Shown: positions 52,180-61,865, numbered from the stretch's first letter. The stretch: DNA of 64,000 nt from Deinococcus sp. KNUC1210 (GCF_022344005.1 NZ_CP092190.1:186001-250000), one strand, 5' to 3'. Notes: a model not told the origin generated them from the sequence alone. A program made the numbers and translations.

Positions 52180-53158
52180 ACCTTCTCCGTGGTGTTACGG
52201 CCAAGCAGACCGGAGGGCTTGAAGATCAGGATCACGATCAGGGCGATGAACGCGCCCACGTCCTTGTACTCGGACTTGATCGCGGCCAGGAAGGCGAGTT
52301 TGGGAAAGACCAGTGCAAAACTGCTCAGCACACCCAGGAAATTCTCGACCACGCCCAGCACCAGCCCGCCCAGCACTGCGCCGGGAATGCTGCCGATGCC
52401 GCCCAGCACGGCGGCGCTGAAGGCCTTGGTGCCGGGAATGGTGCCGCTGTAGGCATTGATGTTCGGGAACTTCATGGCAAACAGCACGCCGCCCAGTCCG
52501 CCGAGTGCGCCACCGATCATGAAGGTCAGCGCGATCATGCGGTTGCTGTCAATGCCCATCAGTCCGGCGGTCACGCGGTCCTGAGCCACGGCGCGGATGG
52601 CGCGGCCCGTCTTGCTGTGATTGACAAGGCGGTTCAGCCCGAACAGCATCACGGCGGCGACCACAACCAGCAGCACATCCTTGACCTGAATATTGTTGTC
52701 GAGAATCGTGACGACGTTGGCATTGAAGGCGGCTGGCACGTTAACGGCCAGATCGAAGCGGCCCTGCACGCCTTCAAACAGTCGCAGCAGGTCCTGCAAA
52801 ATAAACGAGACGCCGATGGCGCTGATCAGCGGCACCAGCTTGGGTGCATTTCTCAGCGGACGGTAGGCCAGCCGCTCGATCACGATATTCAGCAGGCCAC
52901 AGATCAGCATGGCGACAACGAGCGCGATCACGAAGATCACATATGGATTCATGCCCGAGCCGGGAGGTGCGTCCGGTGCGGGGAGAGGATTCGGAAGGTC
53001 TCGTAGGCGATGATGGCGCCGGTCACGAAGACTTCCGAGTGGGCGAAGTTGATGAGCTGAAGGATGCCGTACACCATTGTGTAACCGAGTGCAATGATGG
53101 CGTACAGAATACCCAGCAGTAATCCATTGATCAGGATCGCGGCAAGAAGACTTTCCAT
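52176..53158 (-). pseudogene. livH: Branched-chain amino-acid ABC transporter permease (LivH), one apparent frameshift
   Basis: Two frames encode one LivH permease of about 327 residues. The first 60 residues (ATG 53158: LLAAILINGLLLGILYAIIALGYTMVYGILQLINFAHSEVF) are in one frame. The rest (MNPYVIFVIALVVAML, IERLAYRPLRNAPKLVPLISAIG, LMGIDSNRMIALTFMIGGALGG) is in another. Adding one C to the C4 run at 52980-52983 joins them as LSPAPDAPPGSGMNPY. The gene is otherwise well conserved and heads livHMGF, and the remaining genes are intact, so an assembly indel is likelier than loss. A weak ribosome binding site precedes ATG 53158. The upstream region carries an inverted repeat. Confidence 0.9.
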
Positions 53159-53546
53159 AGGTGGCCTCGCAGTCTGATGATACCAATTCCGAAATCAGTT
53201 CAATATCAGCACTGAACTGAACCCTACTCGCAGAACAAAGAGGCAAGCAAAAGACAAAGAAATGAAGAAGGAACATAACGAGAGAACGAAGAATGATACA
53301 TGGGAGGCGGAGACGACGTGAGGCTTGCGGAATGTGTATGAGCAGGAACGAAAGCGGCGGCTATAGCATATTTTTATGACGCGTTTCTGTTCCGCATCGT
53401 TGTGAAAGAAACTCAGCGTGATACAGATTCGGCGTGATCGAGATTCAGCGCCTCCTCTGCGGCTATGGATAGGGCGAGCCAGCAGCTTTACGCCTCCGGC
53501 CCGCCCCCGCACAACGAAGTTGGGTTATTTCAGAGCGAATGGATGA
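53159..53546 (-). promoter_or_regulatory. Regulatory region between livJ and livH
   Basis: A 390-bp gap without a gene. It holds an 8-bp inverted repeat TCAGTTCA and TGAACTGA (53195-53202 and 53213-53220, 10-nt spacer), 37 bp before the livH start, a candidate operator. A TATGCT box at 53365-53370 is a possible -10 for a long leader (about 200 nt) that is purine-poor on the transcribed strand. I see no convincing -35. Confidence 0.4.
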
Positions 53547-54707
53547 TTACTGCTTGGCAACCTTCACGTTGACGACGCCTGCCGTCACGAAGGTCAGCTT
53601 GTCGTTGACCTGACGGATGTACATCTTGGCCGTCTTGCGGTCGCCAGCGCTGTTGAAGTCGATGGCGCCGGTCAGCAGGCCGGTGCTCAGGTTGGTGTTG
53701 CGAACGGCGGTCTCAACCTGGGTGCGGCTGGGCAGCTTGTTGCCGTTGGCCTTCAGGGCGCTCATCACGCCGTCCACGACGACCTTGGCGCTGTCGTAGG
53801 CCATGATGCCGAAGCCCGCGAGGTCCTTCTTGTAGGCAGCCTTGTACCGCACGGCGACCACCTTGGCGGCGGGCACCGACTCCAGGGGCGGCGCGACGGT
53901 GGTGAAGTAGATGTCCTTGGCTCCGGCTCCGCCGAGGCTCAGCAGGTCGGGGCTGTCGTAGCCGTCGCCGCCCATGACCGGGGTGTTCACGCCCGCTTCA
54001 CGCAGCTGCTTGGCGAAGGGGCCGACCTGACCGTACAGACCACCGAAGTAGATGGCGTCGGGCTTGGCGAGCTTGATCTTGGTGATGATGCTGGAGAAGT
54101 CGCTCTTCTCCTCGGTGCCTTCCGAAGCGGCGACGGTGACGCCCTTGGACTGGAACTCCTTCTGGGCGGCGTCGGCGAGGCCCTGACCGTACGGGGTCTT
54201 GTCGTTCAGGACGTAGACCTTCTTGGCCTTCAGGGTCTCGATCACGAAGTCGGCACCGGCAGGACCCTGCGAGTCGTCGCGGGCGCAGATGCGGTTCATG
54301 TTGCTCAGGCCACGGTCCGTCACCTTGGGGTTGGTGTTGGCGGGCGACACGATGGCGACGTGGCTGGGGGCCAGCACTTCGCTGCTGGGAATGACCACAC
54401 CGCTGTTCAGGGTGCCGACCATCGCCAGGATGCTGTTGTCAGCGGCGATGCGGCGGGCGTTGGCGGTGCCGGTGGTGGGGTCGGCCTGGTCGTCGTAGGC
54501 GACGAACTGGAGGTCGTAGCCCATCGCCAGGAAGGCCGCGCGGCTCTCTTTGATGACCATCTCGGTGGCGTTGCGGATCTGGAGGCCCAGGTCGCTGCTG
54601 CTGCCGGAGAGCGGCGACATGCTGGCGATCTTGATGACAGTGACGGCTTGTGCACTTCCGAGGGCCAGCACACCAAGGGTCAGGACAGACATACCGAGTT
54701 TCTTCAT
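53547..54707 (-). CDS. livJ: Branched-chain amino-acid ABC transporter substrate-binding protein
   Basis: A 386-residue exported protein: signal peptide (KKLGMSVLTLGVLALGSAQA), then the Peripla_BP_6 fold: VIKIASMSPLSGSSSDLGLQIRNATEMVI, YDDQADPTTGTANARRIAADNSILAMVGTLNSG, NPKVTDRGLSNMNRICARDDSQGPAGADF, KVYVLNDKTPYGQGLADAAQKEF. It should capture branched-chain amino acids for LivHMGF. It has a separate strong promoter (54773-54801) and a hairpin in its leader. ATG 54707 has a GGAGG ribosome binding site. livH starts about 390 bp downstream. Confidence 0.94.
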   Translation of the reverse strand: MKKLGMSVLTLGVLALGSAQAVTVIKIASMSPLSGSSSDLGLQIRNATEMVIKESRAAFLAMGYDLQFVAYDDQADPTTGTANARRIAADNSILAMVGTLNSGVVIPSSEVLAPSHVAIVSPANTNPKVTDRGLSNMNRICARDDSQGPAGADFVIETLKAKKVYVLNDKTPYGQGLADAAQKEFQSKGVTVAASEGTEEKSDFSSIITKIKLAKPDAIYFGGLYGQVGPFAKQLREAGVNTPVMGGDGYDSPDLLSLGGAGAKDIYFTTVAPPLESVPAAKVVAVRYKAAYKKDLAGFGIMAYDSAKVVVDGVMSALKANGNKLPSRTQVETAVRNTNLSTGLLTGAIDFNSAGDRKTAKMYIRQVNDKLTFVTAGVVNVKVAKQ

Positions 54708-54729
54708 GAATCCTCCGAGAACTTCAGGC

Positions 54730-54758
54730 GCACTCCACCGCTTTCTGCGGTGTCGTGC
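54730..54758 (-). promoter_or_regulatory. Leader hairpin of livJ with tandem GA internal loop
   Basis: On the minus strand: GCAC, GA, CACCGC, AGAAA loop, GCGGTG, GA, GTGC: a 6-bp and a 4-bp helix around a symmetrical GA/GA internal loop, ending 22 nt before the start codon. It may stabilise the mRNA or bind a protein. Confidence 0.55.
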
Positions 54759-54772
54759 TGTAGAGATGCCGC

Positions 54773-54801
54773 ATTGTAGGGACACACTTAGGAGAAGTCA
54801 A
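54773..54801 (-). promoter_or_regulatory. Promoter of livJ
   Basis: On the minus strand: TTGACT (54801-54796), exactly 17 bp, TACAAT (54778-54773). The predicted leader is about 60 nt. It is among the strongest consensus promoters in the window. Confidence 0.85.
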
Positions 54802-55079
54802 TGCAATTTTCATGTAGTGTTTGGCAACAAAACGCATGAAAAACGGGTATAGGTATGCAGATATTGCTCTTACGCCGAAAGAGAAGCAACAATTATGCGT
54901 AGCGCTCTCATGGCAGGCGACAAGAGCGACTCGGCGCGTCTCTGGAGCCTGCCTGATGGTGTCCTCATGGGTGGATGCACTAATAGACGGTTGCTGACTG
55001 GTTCCTTGCATAGTAGCCGATGGAACTGACGCCTGTCTGTCGCGCCGTGTCCATGAAGGGTGATCCGGGGAATCGGTGG
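54802..55079. other. 278-bp region between the livJ promoter and glnA
   Basis: It contains the 3' end region of glnA and sequence upstream of the livJ promoter. GC content is lower than average around 54800-54900. I find no gene, no clear terminator hairpin for glnA and no riboswitch I can recognise. Confidence 0.5.
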
Positions 55080-56489
55080 TCAGACCAGATCGAGATAGCG
55101 TTCGAGTTCCCAGGCATGAACGGTGGCGCTGTAGGCAGCCCATTCCTGCCGCTTGGCCTCGCTGTAATGCCCCAGCACGTGTTCGCCCAGTGCCGCCGCC
55201 ATCACTTCATCGCGTTCCAGGGCGTCTACCGCTTCCGACAGATTGGTCGGCAGCTCTCTGATCTTGTGATGGCGTTTCTCACGCACGGTCATCTTGAAAA
55301 TGTTGCGCTGGATGGCCGGGGGTGGCTCCAGTTTTGCCTGAATGCCGTCCAGCCCTGCCGCCAGCATCAGTGCCAGGGCCAGATACGGATTGCAGCTCGG
55401 ATCGGGCATGCGGAATTCGGCGCGGGTGGAATTGCCCCGCTTGGCCGGAATGCGGACCAGGGCCGAACGGTTGCTGGTGCTCCAGGCTACGTTGACCGGA
55501 GCCTCGAAGCCGGGCACCAGCCGTTTATAGCTGTTGACCAGCGGATTGGTGACGGCGACCATCCCCGACGCGTGCTCCAGCAGTCCGGCAATGAAGTGCA
55601 GCGCCAGATCGGACAGACCGTATTCGCCGTTCGGGTCGGCAAAGGCGTTGCTGCCGTCTTTGAAGAGGCTCAGGTGGCAGTGCATACCGCTGCCGCTGAT
55701 TCCCGCGACGGGTTTGGGCAGAAAGCTGGCGAGGAGACCGTATTCCAGGGCGACCCGTTTGACCGCAAATTTGAAGGTCGAAACGGCGTCGGCGGTCTGG
55801 AGGGCGGGTGCGTAGCGAAAGTCGATCTCGTGCTGTCCGGGCGCGACCTCGTGGTGTGCGCCCTCGATCTCGAAATTCATCTCGATCAGCTTGTTGGTGA
55901 TCTCGCGGCGGATGCGCTCGCCCCGGTCGATGGGCGCGAGGTCGAAGTATCCGGCGTGGTCGTTGGTGCGGGTGGTGCCGCCGCCGCTCTCACTGCGCTC
56001 GAACAGGAAAAATTCCGGCTCGGGGCCACAGTAGAGCGTCAGGCCCATCGCCGCTGCACGTTCGATCTGACGGCGCAGCACCCGGCGCGGATCGCCCTCG
56101 AAGGGAGTGCCGCCGGGCAGATAGATGTCGCAGATCAGGCGAGCCACCTTGCCGCGCTCACCTTCCTCGCGGGAAAACTGTGGAAACACCAGGAAGGTGC
56201 TGAGGTCGGGTCGCAGCAGCATGTCGGATTCCTCGATCCGCGTGAAGCCCTCGACAGCGCTGCCATCGAACATCACCTCGCCGCGCAGCGCCTTGGCGAA
56301 CTGGCTCTGCGTGACCTCGATGTTTTTGATGGTCCCCAGGATGTCGCAGAACTGAAGCCGCAGGAACTTGACGTTCTCGCTCTGGAGCCGCTGGAGGATG
56401 CTTTCGATGCTCTCCGAATGGAGAACGTCTGCCGGGGAAGCGGCCTGGATATCGGTGGACGCTCGGCTGGGAGCGGATTTTCTGGTCAT
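55080..56489 (-). CDS. glnA: Type I glutamine synthetase
   Basis: A 469-residue GS type I that makes glutamine from glutamate, ammonia and ATP. Motifs: FDGSAVEGFTRIEESDMLLRPD, YCGPEPEFFLF, HEVAPGQHEIDFRYAPALQTAD, ISGSGMHCHLSLFKDG, NPLVNSYKRLVPGFEAPVNVAWSTSNRSALVRIP. The adenylylation motif near the C-terminus (KNLYDLP in enterics) reads HHKIRELP, with no Tyr, so it is a GSI-alpha form not controlled by GlnE. ATG 56489 has GGAGA 7 nt upstream. A long in-frame upstream extension is not conserved. It is divergent from the type III synthetase gene. Confidence 0.96.
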   Translation of the reverse strand: MTRKSAPSRASTDIQAASPADVLHSESIESILQRLQSENVKFLRLQFCDILGTIKNIEVTQSQFAKALRGEVMFDGSAVEGFTRIEESDMLLRPDLSTFLVFPQFSREEGERGKVARLICDIYLPGGTPFEGDPRRVLRRQIERAAAMGLTLYCGPEPEFFLFERSESGGGTTRTNDHAGYFDLAPIDRGERIRREITNKLIEMNFEIEGAHHEVAPGQHEIDFRYAPALQTADAVSTFKFAVKRVALEYGLLASFLPKPVAGISGSGMHCHLSLFKDGSNAFADPNGEYGLSDLALHFIAGLLEHASGMVAVTNPLVNSYKRLVPGFEAPVNVAWSTSNRSALVRIPAKRGNSTRAEFRMPDPSCNPYLALALMLAAGLDGIQAKLEPPPAIQRNIFKMTVREKRHHKIRELPTNLSEAVDALERDEVMAAALGEHVLGHYSEAKRQEWAAYSATVHAWELERYLDLV

Positions 56490-57103
56490 GGGACAGTCTC
56501 CGGAGAGGGAAGTGAGTGAAAAGAACCTACGGGGAAAATGGAAAAAGGTTCCAGGAAGGGCGGCGACACTCCTTGAACCTCGGTGTGCCGGGGAATCGCC
56601 GCACTCGCGGTAGAGCCGGAAAGGAAGCATCCGGGTGGAAAGCGGGTGTCGAAAGCGGGAGAGCGTCAAGCCGGAGAGCGGAGGAGGAGAACGAAGAAGG
56701 TTGTTGCTTCCTGCAATCATAAAGTCTTGGGACAGCGGGTGTCGGTGCAGCCCTGAACGTGTGCCTGCGACTGCCGTTTGGAGTCGGGCCGGGCTGCTCG
56801 GTCCGGAGCGTGCCGTTTTGCCTCCGAGTCCTCCGATCCGGAAAACTTCGCCCAATATACGTGATTTGTCAGAAAAATTCCGAACAAACGGCATAGACAA
56901 CTCGGAAATTACCGGGCAGACCTGTACAATTTCGGCAATTCGCCCCGATTTACGTTGACGTTTGTGGGGGCGTGCTTCTATACTCCGGCGAGTGCGGGGC
57001 AGAGCAGCGCTGACCGTCAGACGCGGCGGCGCAGGCGACTGTTCTTCTTGACCGGGTCTACTTCACCGGGCGTCATCATTCACCAGGATCAAAAGGAGCC
57101 ACC
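56490..57103. promoter_or_regulatory. Divergent control region of glnA and glnN
   Basis: A 614-bp gap. For glnN: TTGACG (56955-56960), 18 bp, TATACT (56979-56984), leader about 110 nt, AAGGAG before the ATG. A possible glnA -10 (TATATT on the minus strand) lies at 56854-56859. Between them, an AT-rich part has an inverted repeat TTCCGA (56878-56883) and TCGGAA (56902-56907), 18 nt apart, a candidate nitrogen-regulator site. The rest holds no gene. Confidence 0.6.
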
Positions 57104-59266
57104 ATGAACCAGGAATTCAACACGCTGAAGGCCGCCAAGACCTGGCATCTCGACAGCTTCACGGAATACGCCCCCAGCGACGTGATCGGCCAGGTGTTCG
57201 CTCAGGACGTGCTGACCCTCGAAGAGCTGCGCCAGCGTCTGAGCCGCCCGGTGTTCAAGAGCCTTCAGGGCACGCTGGAACGCGGTCAGACGCTCGATCC
57301 GGCGATTGCCGACACCGTGGCGCTCGCCATGAAGACCTGGGCGATGGAGAAGGGAGCCACGCACTACACCCACTGGTTCCAGCCCCTGACCGGCAGCACC
57401 GCCGAGAAGCACGACAGCTTCCTGACGCCCACCAGCGACGGCAGTGCCATTGCCACCTTCAGCGGCAAAGAGCTGATTCAGGCCGAACCCGACGCCAGCA
57501 GCTTTCCGTCGGGCGGTCTGCGCGCCACCTTCGAGGCACGCGGATATACGGCCTGGGACCCCTCCAGCCCGGCCTTTATCATGCGGCACAGCAACGGCGC
57601 GACGCTGTGTATTCCCACGGCGTTCGCCAGCTGGACGGGCGAGGCGCTCGACCTCAAGACCCCGCTGCTGCGGAGCATCGAGGCGCTGAACATCGCCGTC
57701 ATGCCCGCCCTGAAGCTGATGGGGGCCGACGCCTCCCGGGTCAGCAGCAGCCTGGGTGCCGAGCAGGAATACTTCCTGATCGCCGAGGAATACTACTATG
57801 CCCGCCCCGATCTGGTGATGACCGGACGCACGCTCTTCGGTGCGCCGCCGCCGCGTGGACAGGAACTCGAAGACCACTACTTCGGTGCGATTCCCGACCG
57901 GGTGTTGTCGTTCATGGCCGACGCCGAAACCCAGATGTACGCCCTCGGAATCCCGGTCAAGACCCGTCACAACGAGGTTGCGCCCGGTCAGTTCGAGATC
58001 GCGCCCATCTATGAAAACAGCAATGTAGCGGCCGACCACCAGCAGCTCATCATGCAGATTCTGCGGAACACGGCCCGCAAATACGGTCTGGTCGCGCTGC
58101 TGCACGAAAAGCCCTTTGCGGGCGTGAACGGTTCGGGCAAGCACTGTAACTGGAGCATGGGCACCGACACCGGCATGAACCTGCTGGAGCCGGGCGACAC
58201 CCCGCACGAGAACATGCAGTTCATGTTCTTCTGCGCGGCTGTCATCAAGGCGGTCGACGATCACCAGGACCTGCTGCGCGTGTCGGTGGCCTCGGCTCAG
58301 AACGATCACCGTCTGGGAGCCAACGAAGCGCCGCCCGCCATCATCTCGATCTTCCTGGGCGACGAGCTGACCGATATTCTGGACCGTCTTGCCAGCGGGC
58401 AGGGTGGACGCGGGGCCTCGGCAGGCGTGATGGGCCTGGGCAGCAGCGTGCTTCCTCACCTGCCGCGCCACGCCGGAGACCGTAACCGCACCAGCCCCTT
58501 CGCCTTCACCGGCAACAAGTTCGAGTTCCGTGCGGCGGGCAGCAGCCAGAGCATCTCGCTGCCCATCACGGTGCTGAACATCATCGTGGCCGACGCGGTC
58601 GAGCAGATGACTGCTCAGCTGCGCGAGCGCCTGAACGGCAGCCGCAGCAAGCGCAGCCTGGACGAGGCGATTGCCGGACTCGTCAAGGACGTGTACGCGC
58701 AGCACCAGCGCATCATCTTCAACGGCGACGGCTACAGCGACGCGTGGCACCAGGAGGCCGAGCAGCGCGGTCTGCTGAACCTGCGGACCACGCTGGACGC
58801 CATCGAGATCTTCACCTCCGAGAAGAACGTGGCACTGTTCGAGCGCTTCAACGTCCTGAGCAAGCGTGAGCTGGAAGCCCGCCAGGAAGTGATGTACGAC
58901 ATCTACTTCAAGACCGTCAATATCGAGGGCGAGACCACCGAGTACATGGCGCAGACCCTGATCCTGCCCGCCGCCGTGAGCTACCTGGCCGAACTGGGCG
59001 AGATCGAGAGCGGCAGCCGCGCCGTGAAGGGCCTGACCCAGCAGGTCAGCGATCTGGCTGACGGTCTGTACGACGCCCTGGCCGACCTGCACACCCAGAA
59101 CGCAGCCACGGGCGGCGAGGAAGTGCACGAGAAGGCCCACCACATGCGCGACCATGTGTTGCCCGCCATGCTGAAGGTTCGCGTGGCCGCCGACGGGCTG
59201 GAAAAGGTCGTGGCAGGCAAGCACTGGCCGCTGCCCAGCTACCGCCAGATGCTGTTCGTGAAGTAA
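57104..59266 (+). CDS. glnN: Type III glutamine synthetase
   Basis: A 720-residue GSIII, a class about 1.5 times longer than GSI. Motifs: an N-terminal GSIII_N domain ([24 protein letters not shown]), [66 protein letters not shown] (quoted as [10 protein letters not shown] and [14 protein letters not shown]), [37 protein letters not shown] and [23 protein letters not shown]. It is well conserved and intact. AAGGAG lies 5 nt before the ATG and the promoter is at 56955-56984. A terminator follows. It is divergent from glnA, so two ammonia-assimilating synthetases share a control region. Confidence 0.97.
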   Translation: MNQEFNTLKAAKTWHLDSFTEYAPSDVIGQVFAQDVLTLEELRQRLSRPVFKSLQGTLERGQTLDPAIADTVALAMKTWAMEKGATHYTHWFQPLTGSTAEKHDSFLTPTSDGSAIATFSGKELIQAEPDASSFPSGGLRATFEARGYTAWDPSSPAFIMRHSNGATLCIPTAFASWTGEALDLKTPLLRSIEALNIAVMPALKLMGADASRVSSSLGAEQEYFLIAEEYYYARPDLVMTGRTLFGAPPPRGQELEDHYFGAIPDRVLSFMADAETQMYALGIPVKTRHNEVAPGQFEIAPIYENSNVAADHQQLIMQILRNTARKYGLVALLHEKPFAGVNGSGKHCNWSMGTDTGMNLLEPGDTPHENMQFMFFCAAVIKAVDDHQDLLRVSVASAQNDHRLGANEAPPAIISIFLGDELTDILDRLASGQGGRGASAGVMGLGSSVLPHLPRHAGDRNRTSPFAFTGNKFEFRAAGSSQSISLPITVLNIIVADAVEQMTAQLRERLNGSRSKRSLDEAIAGLVKDVYAQHQRIIFNGDGYSDAWHQEAEQRGLLNLRTTLDAIEIFTSEKNVALFERFNVLSKRELEARQEVMYDIYFKTVNIEGETTEYMAQTLILPAAVSYLAELGEIESGSRAVKGLTQQVSDLADGLYDALADLHTQNAATGGEEVHEKAHHMRDHVLPAMLKVRVAADGLEKVVAGKHWPLPSYRQMLFVK

Positions 59267-59296
59267 AGTCAGCCGCTAAAGCCAGAAGGCAGGTTT

Positions 59297-59324
59297 GCCG
59301 CTCCACTCGCAAGGGTGGGGCGGC
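59297..59324 (+). terminator. Terminator of glnN
   Basis: A 10-bp GC-rich stem (GCCGCTCCAC with GTGGGGCGGC, one wobble), 8-nt loop, followed by TCTGCGTTG. It lies 30 bp beyond the stop. Confidence 0.7.
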
Positions 59325-59447
59325 TCTGCGTTGAATGGGGCGAGCAGATGTCGAGGTCTGCCGGTGCAGATCGACTGTCGGGCTGCCCGGCGGCACATCG
59401 TGGTATCTGGCGGCTTCACGGGCCGTAGACGGAGTAAGATAGCTGTG

Positions 59448-60302
59448 ATGCTCAATCTTGCCCGCCGGGTTCACGTCACGCCTCGCCAGCTCGACGAGGG
59501 GCTGTCTGCCCTGGGCCTCGACGGCTCGCAGCACGTGATCGTTCACAGCAGTCTGAAGTCGTTTGGTCTGCTGGAAGGCGGTGCATCCACCCTGCTTCAT
59601 GAACTGGGGCGTCACACTGCCACGCTTGCGGCCCCGGCCTTCAGCTATCAGACGCTGCTGCGCGGCCCCGATTCACCGATTCACGCTCAGTTTCACCGTG
59701 ATACACGGGTCAGCCGCGATATCGGGCGGCTGCCTCAGAGCATGGTGGAGCAGAGCGAGGCGCTGCGGTCGTCGCACCCGGCCCTGAGTTTCGTGGCGCT
59801 GGGGCAGGAGGCTGCCTTCATCACCGGGCAGCAGTCGCTCGGAAGCCCATACGCCCCTATCGGTGCCCTGTACGATCTGGACGGCTACGCCCTGCTGATC
59901 GGCGTCGATCACAGTTCGAACACCAGTATTCACTACGGTGAACACGTGGCGGGCATGCCCCTTCTGACCCGGTATGTGCCGCAGAACGGAGTGGCTGTGC
60001 CCTCGGCCTTTCCCAACTGTTCCGCCGATTTCGAGACGCTGGCCCCGTATTTACAGCCCTCGACCGTGTATGTCGGCAAGTCGCGGCTGCGGCTGTACCG
60101 CGTGCGGGCACTCGTGGACGCCACGGTTCGCCTGCTGACGCAGGACCCGGAAGCGCTGCTGTGTACCTACCCCAGTTGCCGCTGCCAGCAGGTGCGCCAG
60201 ATGGTGCGTCAGCAGGGGCTGCATCCCAGGGCGCACCCACTGATCTCTGCCGACCGGGCCAGGGGCGAGCGTTCCGAAGCCTCCTCCGAACTCACGGCCT
60301 GA
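59448..60302 (+). CDS. AAC(3)-family aminoglycoside N-acetyltransferase-like protein
   Basis: A 284-residue protein of the antibiotic-NAT (AAC(3)/YokD) family: VHSSLKSFGLLEGGASTLLHELG near the N-terminus (the acetyl-CoA-binding HSSL motif), RVSRDIGRLPQSMVEQSEALRSSHPALSFVALG and GVDHSSNTSIHYGEHVAG (catalytic His-containing GEHVAG). True AAC(3) enzymes inactivate aminoglycosides, but chromosomal homologues may acetylate other amines. An unusual CTYPSCRC cluster lies near the C-terminus. ATG 59448 follows TAAGAT by 7 nt (leaderless). Confidence 0.85.
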   Translation: MLNLARRVHVTPRQLDEGLSALGLDGSQHVIVHSSLKSFGLLEGGASTLLHELGRHTATLAAPAFSYQTLLRGPDSPIHAQFHRDTRVSRDIGRLPQSMVEQSEALRSSHPALSFVALGQEAAFITGQQSLGSPYAPIGALYDLDGYALLIGVDHSSNTSIHYGEHVAGMPLLTRYVPQNGVAVPSAFPNCSADFETLAPYLQPSTVYVGKSRLRLYRVRALVDATVRLLTQDPEALLCTYPSCRCQQVRQMVRQQGLHPRAHPLISADRARGERSEASSELTA

Positions 60303-60359
60303 AACGAAAAAAGCTCAGGCCAGCAGGCTGCTCCCTACACCTGCTGCACAGAAAAGCCC

Positions 60360-61313
60360 TTAAACGAAGCGGCCCTCCGGCGTGGTTCGCCGGTCGCTGC
60401 TGTGGCCGGGCTTGACCCGCAGTTCGGGGCGGACATGGTGGGCGGCGTGGTTGGCGCACAGAGCCGCCTGTGCAAAGGCCAGCGTGATCAGCTTGAAGGT
60501 TCCGCCTGCGCTGCTCAGGTCGCCCGCCACATACACGCCCGGAAGCGTGGTCAGGCCATTGGCGTCTGCGGGCACGTACTCGCCCTGCCACTCGAGCGGC
60601 CACGGCAGCAGGGGAGACAGATCGGGCAGGTAGCCGTTCAGGTGAATGTTGAGGTCGGCTGGCGGGACGGGGGTGAAATCGGCGGCGGCAGGCGCGTGAA
60701 CGTCGATCTGTCCCTGCTGCCGCAGACGTTCCAGCCGCGCCAGCTGAGAGGGGGTGCCCCGGAATAGAGCGCGGCGATGGCTGAGCGTGACCCTCGTTCC
60801 CGCGTCGGCCAGTTCGAGCGCGGCGCGGGTCGCCTGCGGAACGCCGCCCTGTATCCATGCGCTCCGTGAGGCGGCCACGGCAGCGGGCGGCCAGTCGGTG
60901 AGGGCCTGCTCGCTGTTGGCCGGGCGAGGCAGCAGCGCTCCCATGCCTGCCGTCAGAATCACCGCGCCCGCTGTGTAGCTCGCGCCCGCAGTGCCGACGC
61001 GCCAGCCTGCACCGTCGGCTTCGAGGGTCTGGGCTACGGTCTTCAGCCGGATGTCGATGTCGAACGGTTCGAGCTGCCTGACCAGCCGCTCCACGATCTC
61101 GCCTGCATACATGGCGGGCGCGGCGGGAACGTCGTAGACCATCCGGTCTGGATACAGCGCCGCCAGTTGCCCGCCCAGTTCGGGCCGCGCCTCCAGCAGA
61201 CGCACGCTTAGGCCGCGCAGAGCGGCATAAAAGGCCGCGTACAGCCCAGCCGGGCCACCCCCGATGATCAGGATGTCGGTGGGCTCACTTCGGGGCGCAG
61301 GCGTGCTGTTCAT
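60360..61313 (-). CDS. TrxB-type FAD-dependent NAD(P)H oxidoreductase (ferredoxin-NADP reductase-like)
   Basis: A 317-residue flavoprotein with the FAD motif ILIIGGGPAGLYAAFYAALRGL, the LLEARPELGGQLAALYPD stretch typical of ferredoxin-NADP+ reductases related to thioredoxin reductase, a central NAD(P) region (GVPQATRAALELADAG, lacking a perfect GxGxxA), and GVYVAGDLSSAGGTFKLITLAFAQAA for FAD. The CxxC redox pair of thioredoxin reductases is absent. It probably passes electrons between NAD(P)H and a small acceptor. TAGACT ends 6 nt before ATG 61313. Confidence 0.86.
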   Translation of the reverse strand: MNSTPAPRSEPTDILIIGGGPAGLYAAFYAALRGLSVRLLEARPELGGQLAALYPDRMVYDVPAAPAMYAGEIVERLVRQLEPFDIDIRLKTVAQTLEADGAGWRVGTAGASYTAGAVILTAGMGALLPRPANSEQALTDWPPAAVAASRSAWIQGGVPQATRAALELADAGTRVTLSHRRALFRGTPSQLARLERLRQQGQIDVHAPAAADFTPVPPADLNIHLNGYLPDLSPLLPWPLEWQGEYVPADANGLTTLPGVYVAGDLSSAGGTFKLITLAFAQAALCANHAAHHVRPELRVKPGHSSDRRTTPEGRFV

Positions 61314-61382
61314 CTGCAAAGTCTAGGACAGTTCTCTGTATGGCTGCTCTGCTGAAACGTTTTTCTTCTCCTGAAAGCCGTC

Positions 61383-61861
61383 CTAATACAGCGACGTGGA
61401 AAGAGAAGATTGATCGGCTGTCGTCAATGCCTGCCGCAGCAGATCAAGGCGAATCGGCACCGACAGGTATTCGTCGCCCCCGGTGTCGAGCGCCAGCAAT
61501 TCGTATCCCTGACGACGCAGCCACGCGGCGGCCTCTGTCAGAACGTCCGGGGTCGTTGCTCGCGGCGAATTGCCCACAGCGCTGACAAATGTGCCGGGCA
61601 GATGCAGGCTGCGTGCGATGGCCTGCACCTGCCACTCGACTTCGTCACTTGCCTTCCAGTCGACATGCAGGCAGAGCCAGAAGCGGCTGACAGCGGCATC
61701 GAGCCACCAGCCCGGCAGGAAGTCGTCAGAGGGAACGTCCTGAAGCGCCTCGCACAGGGCATACAGGCCCTCGACCTCGACTGTGGGCTGCTGGAACCGC
61801 CGCCGGATTTCGGTGTTCAGCTCTGGCGTCAGCGGTGTCAGGATCAGGGCCAGCAGATCGG

Positions 61862-61865
<4 letters not shown>
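61383..61865 (-). CDS. Unknown protein translationally coupled to the FprA-type reductase
   Basis: A 160-residue protein, acidic and alpha/beta: LLALILTPLTPELNTEIRRRFQQP, LPGWWLDAAVSRFWLCLHVDWKASDEVEWQ and the C-terminal GYELLALDTGGDEYLSVPI. The last motif resembles a DUF6630-type strand pattern, but I am not sure of the family. There is no signal or TM segment. Its ATG overlaps the stop of the upstream oxidoreductase gene (ATGA at 61862-61865), so its amount is tied to that enzyme. It may assist it. Confidence 0.6.

Noticed and set aside
54840..55010. Possible T-box or other amino-acid riboswitch upstream of livJ
   Set aside because: It lies upstream of the livJ promoter, so it is not in the mRNA. 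The T-box core motif is absent.
57089..59224. 711-codon frame antisense to glnN
   Set aside because: It mirrors the codon structure of an intact GSIII. No start signal or family.
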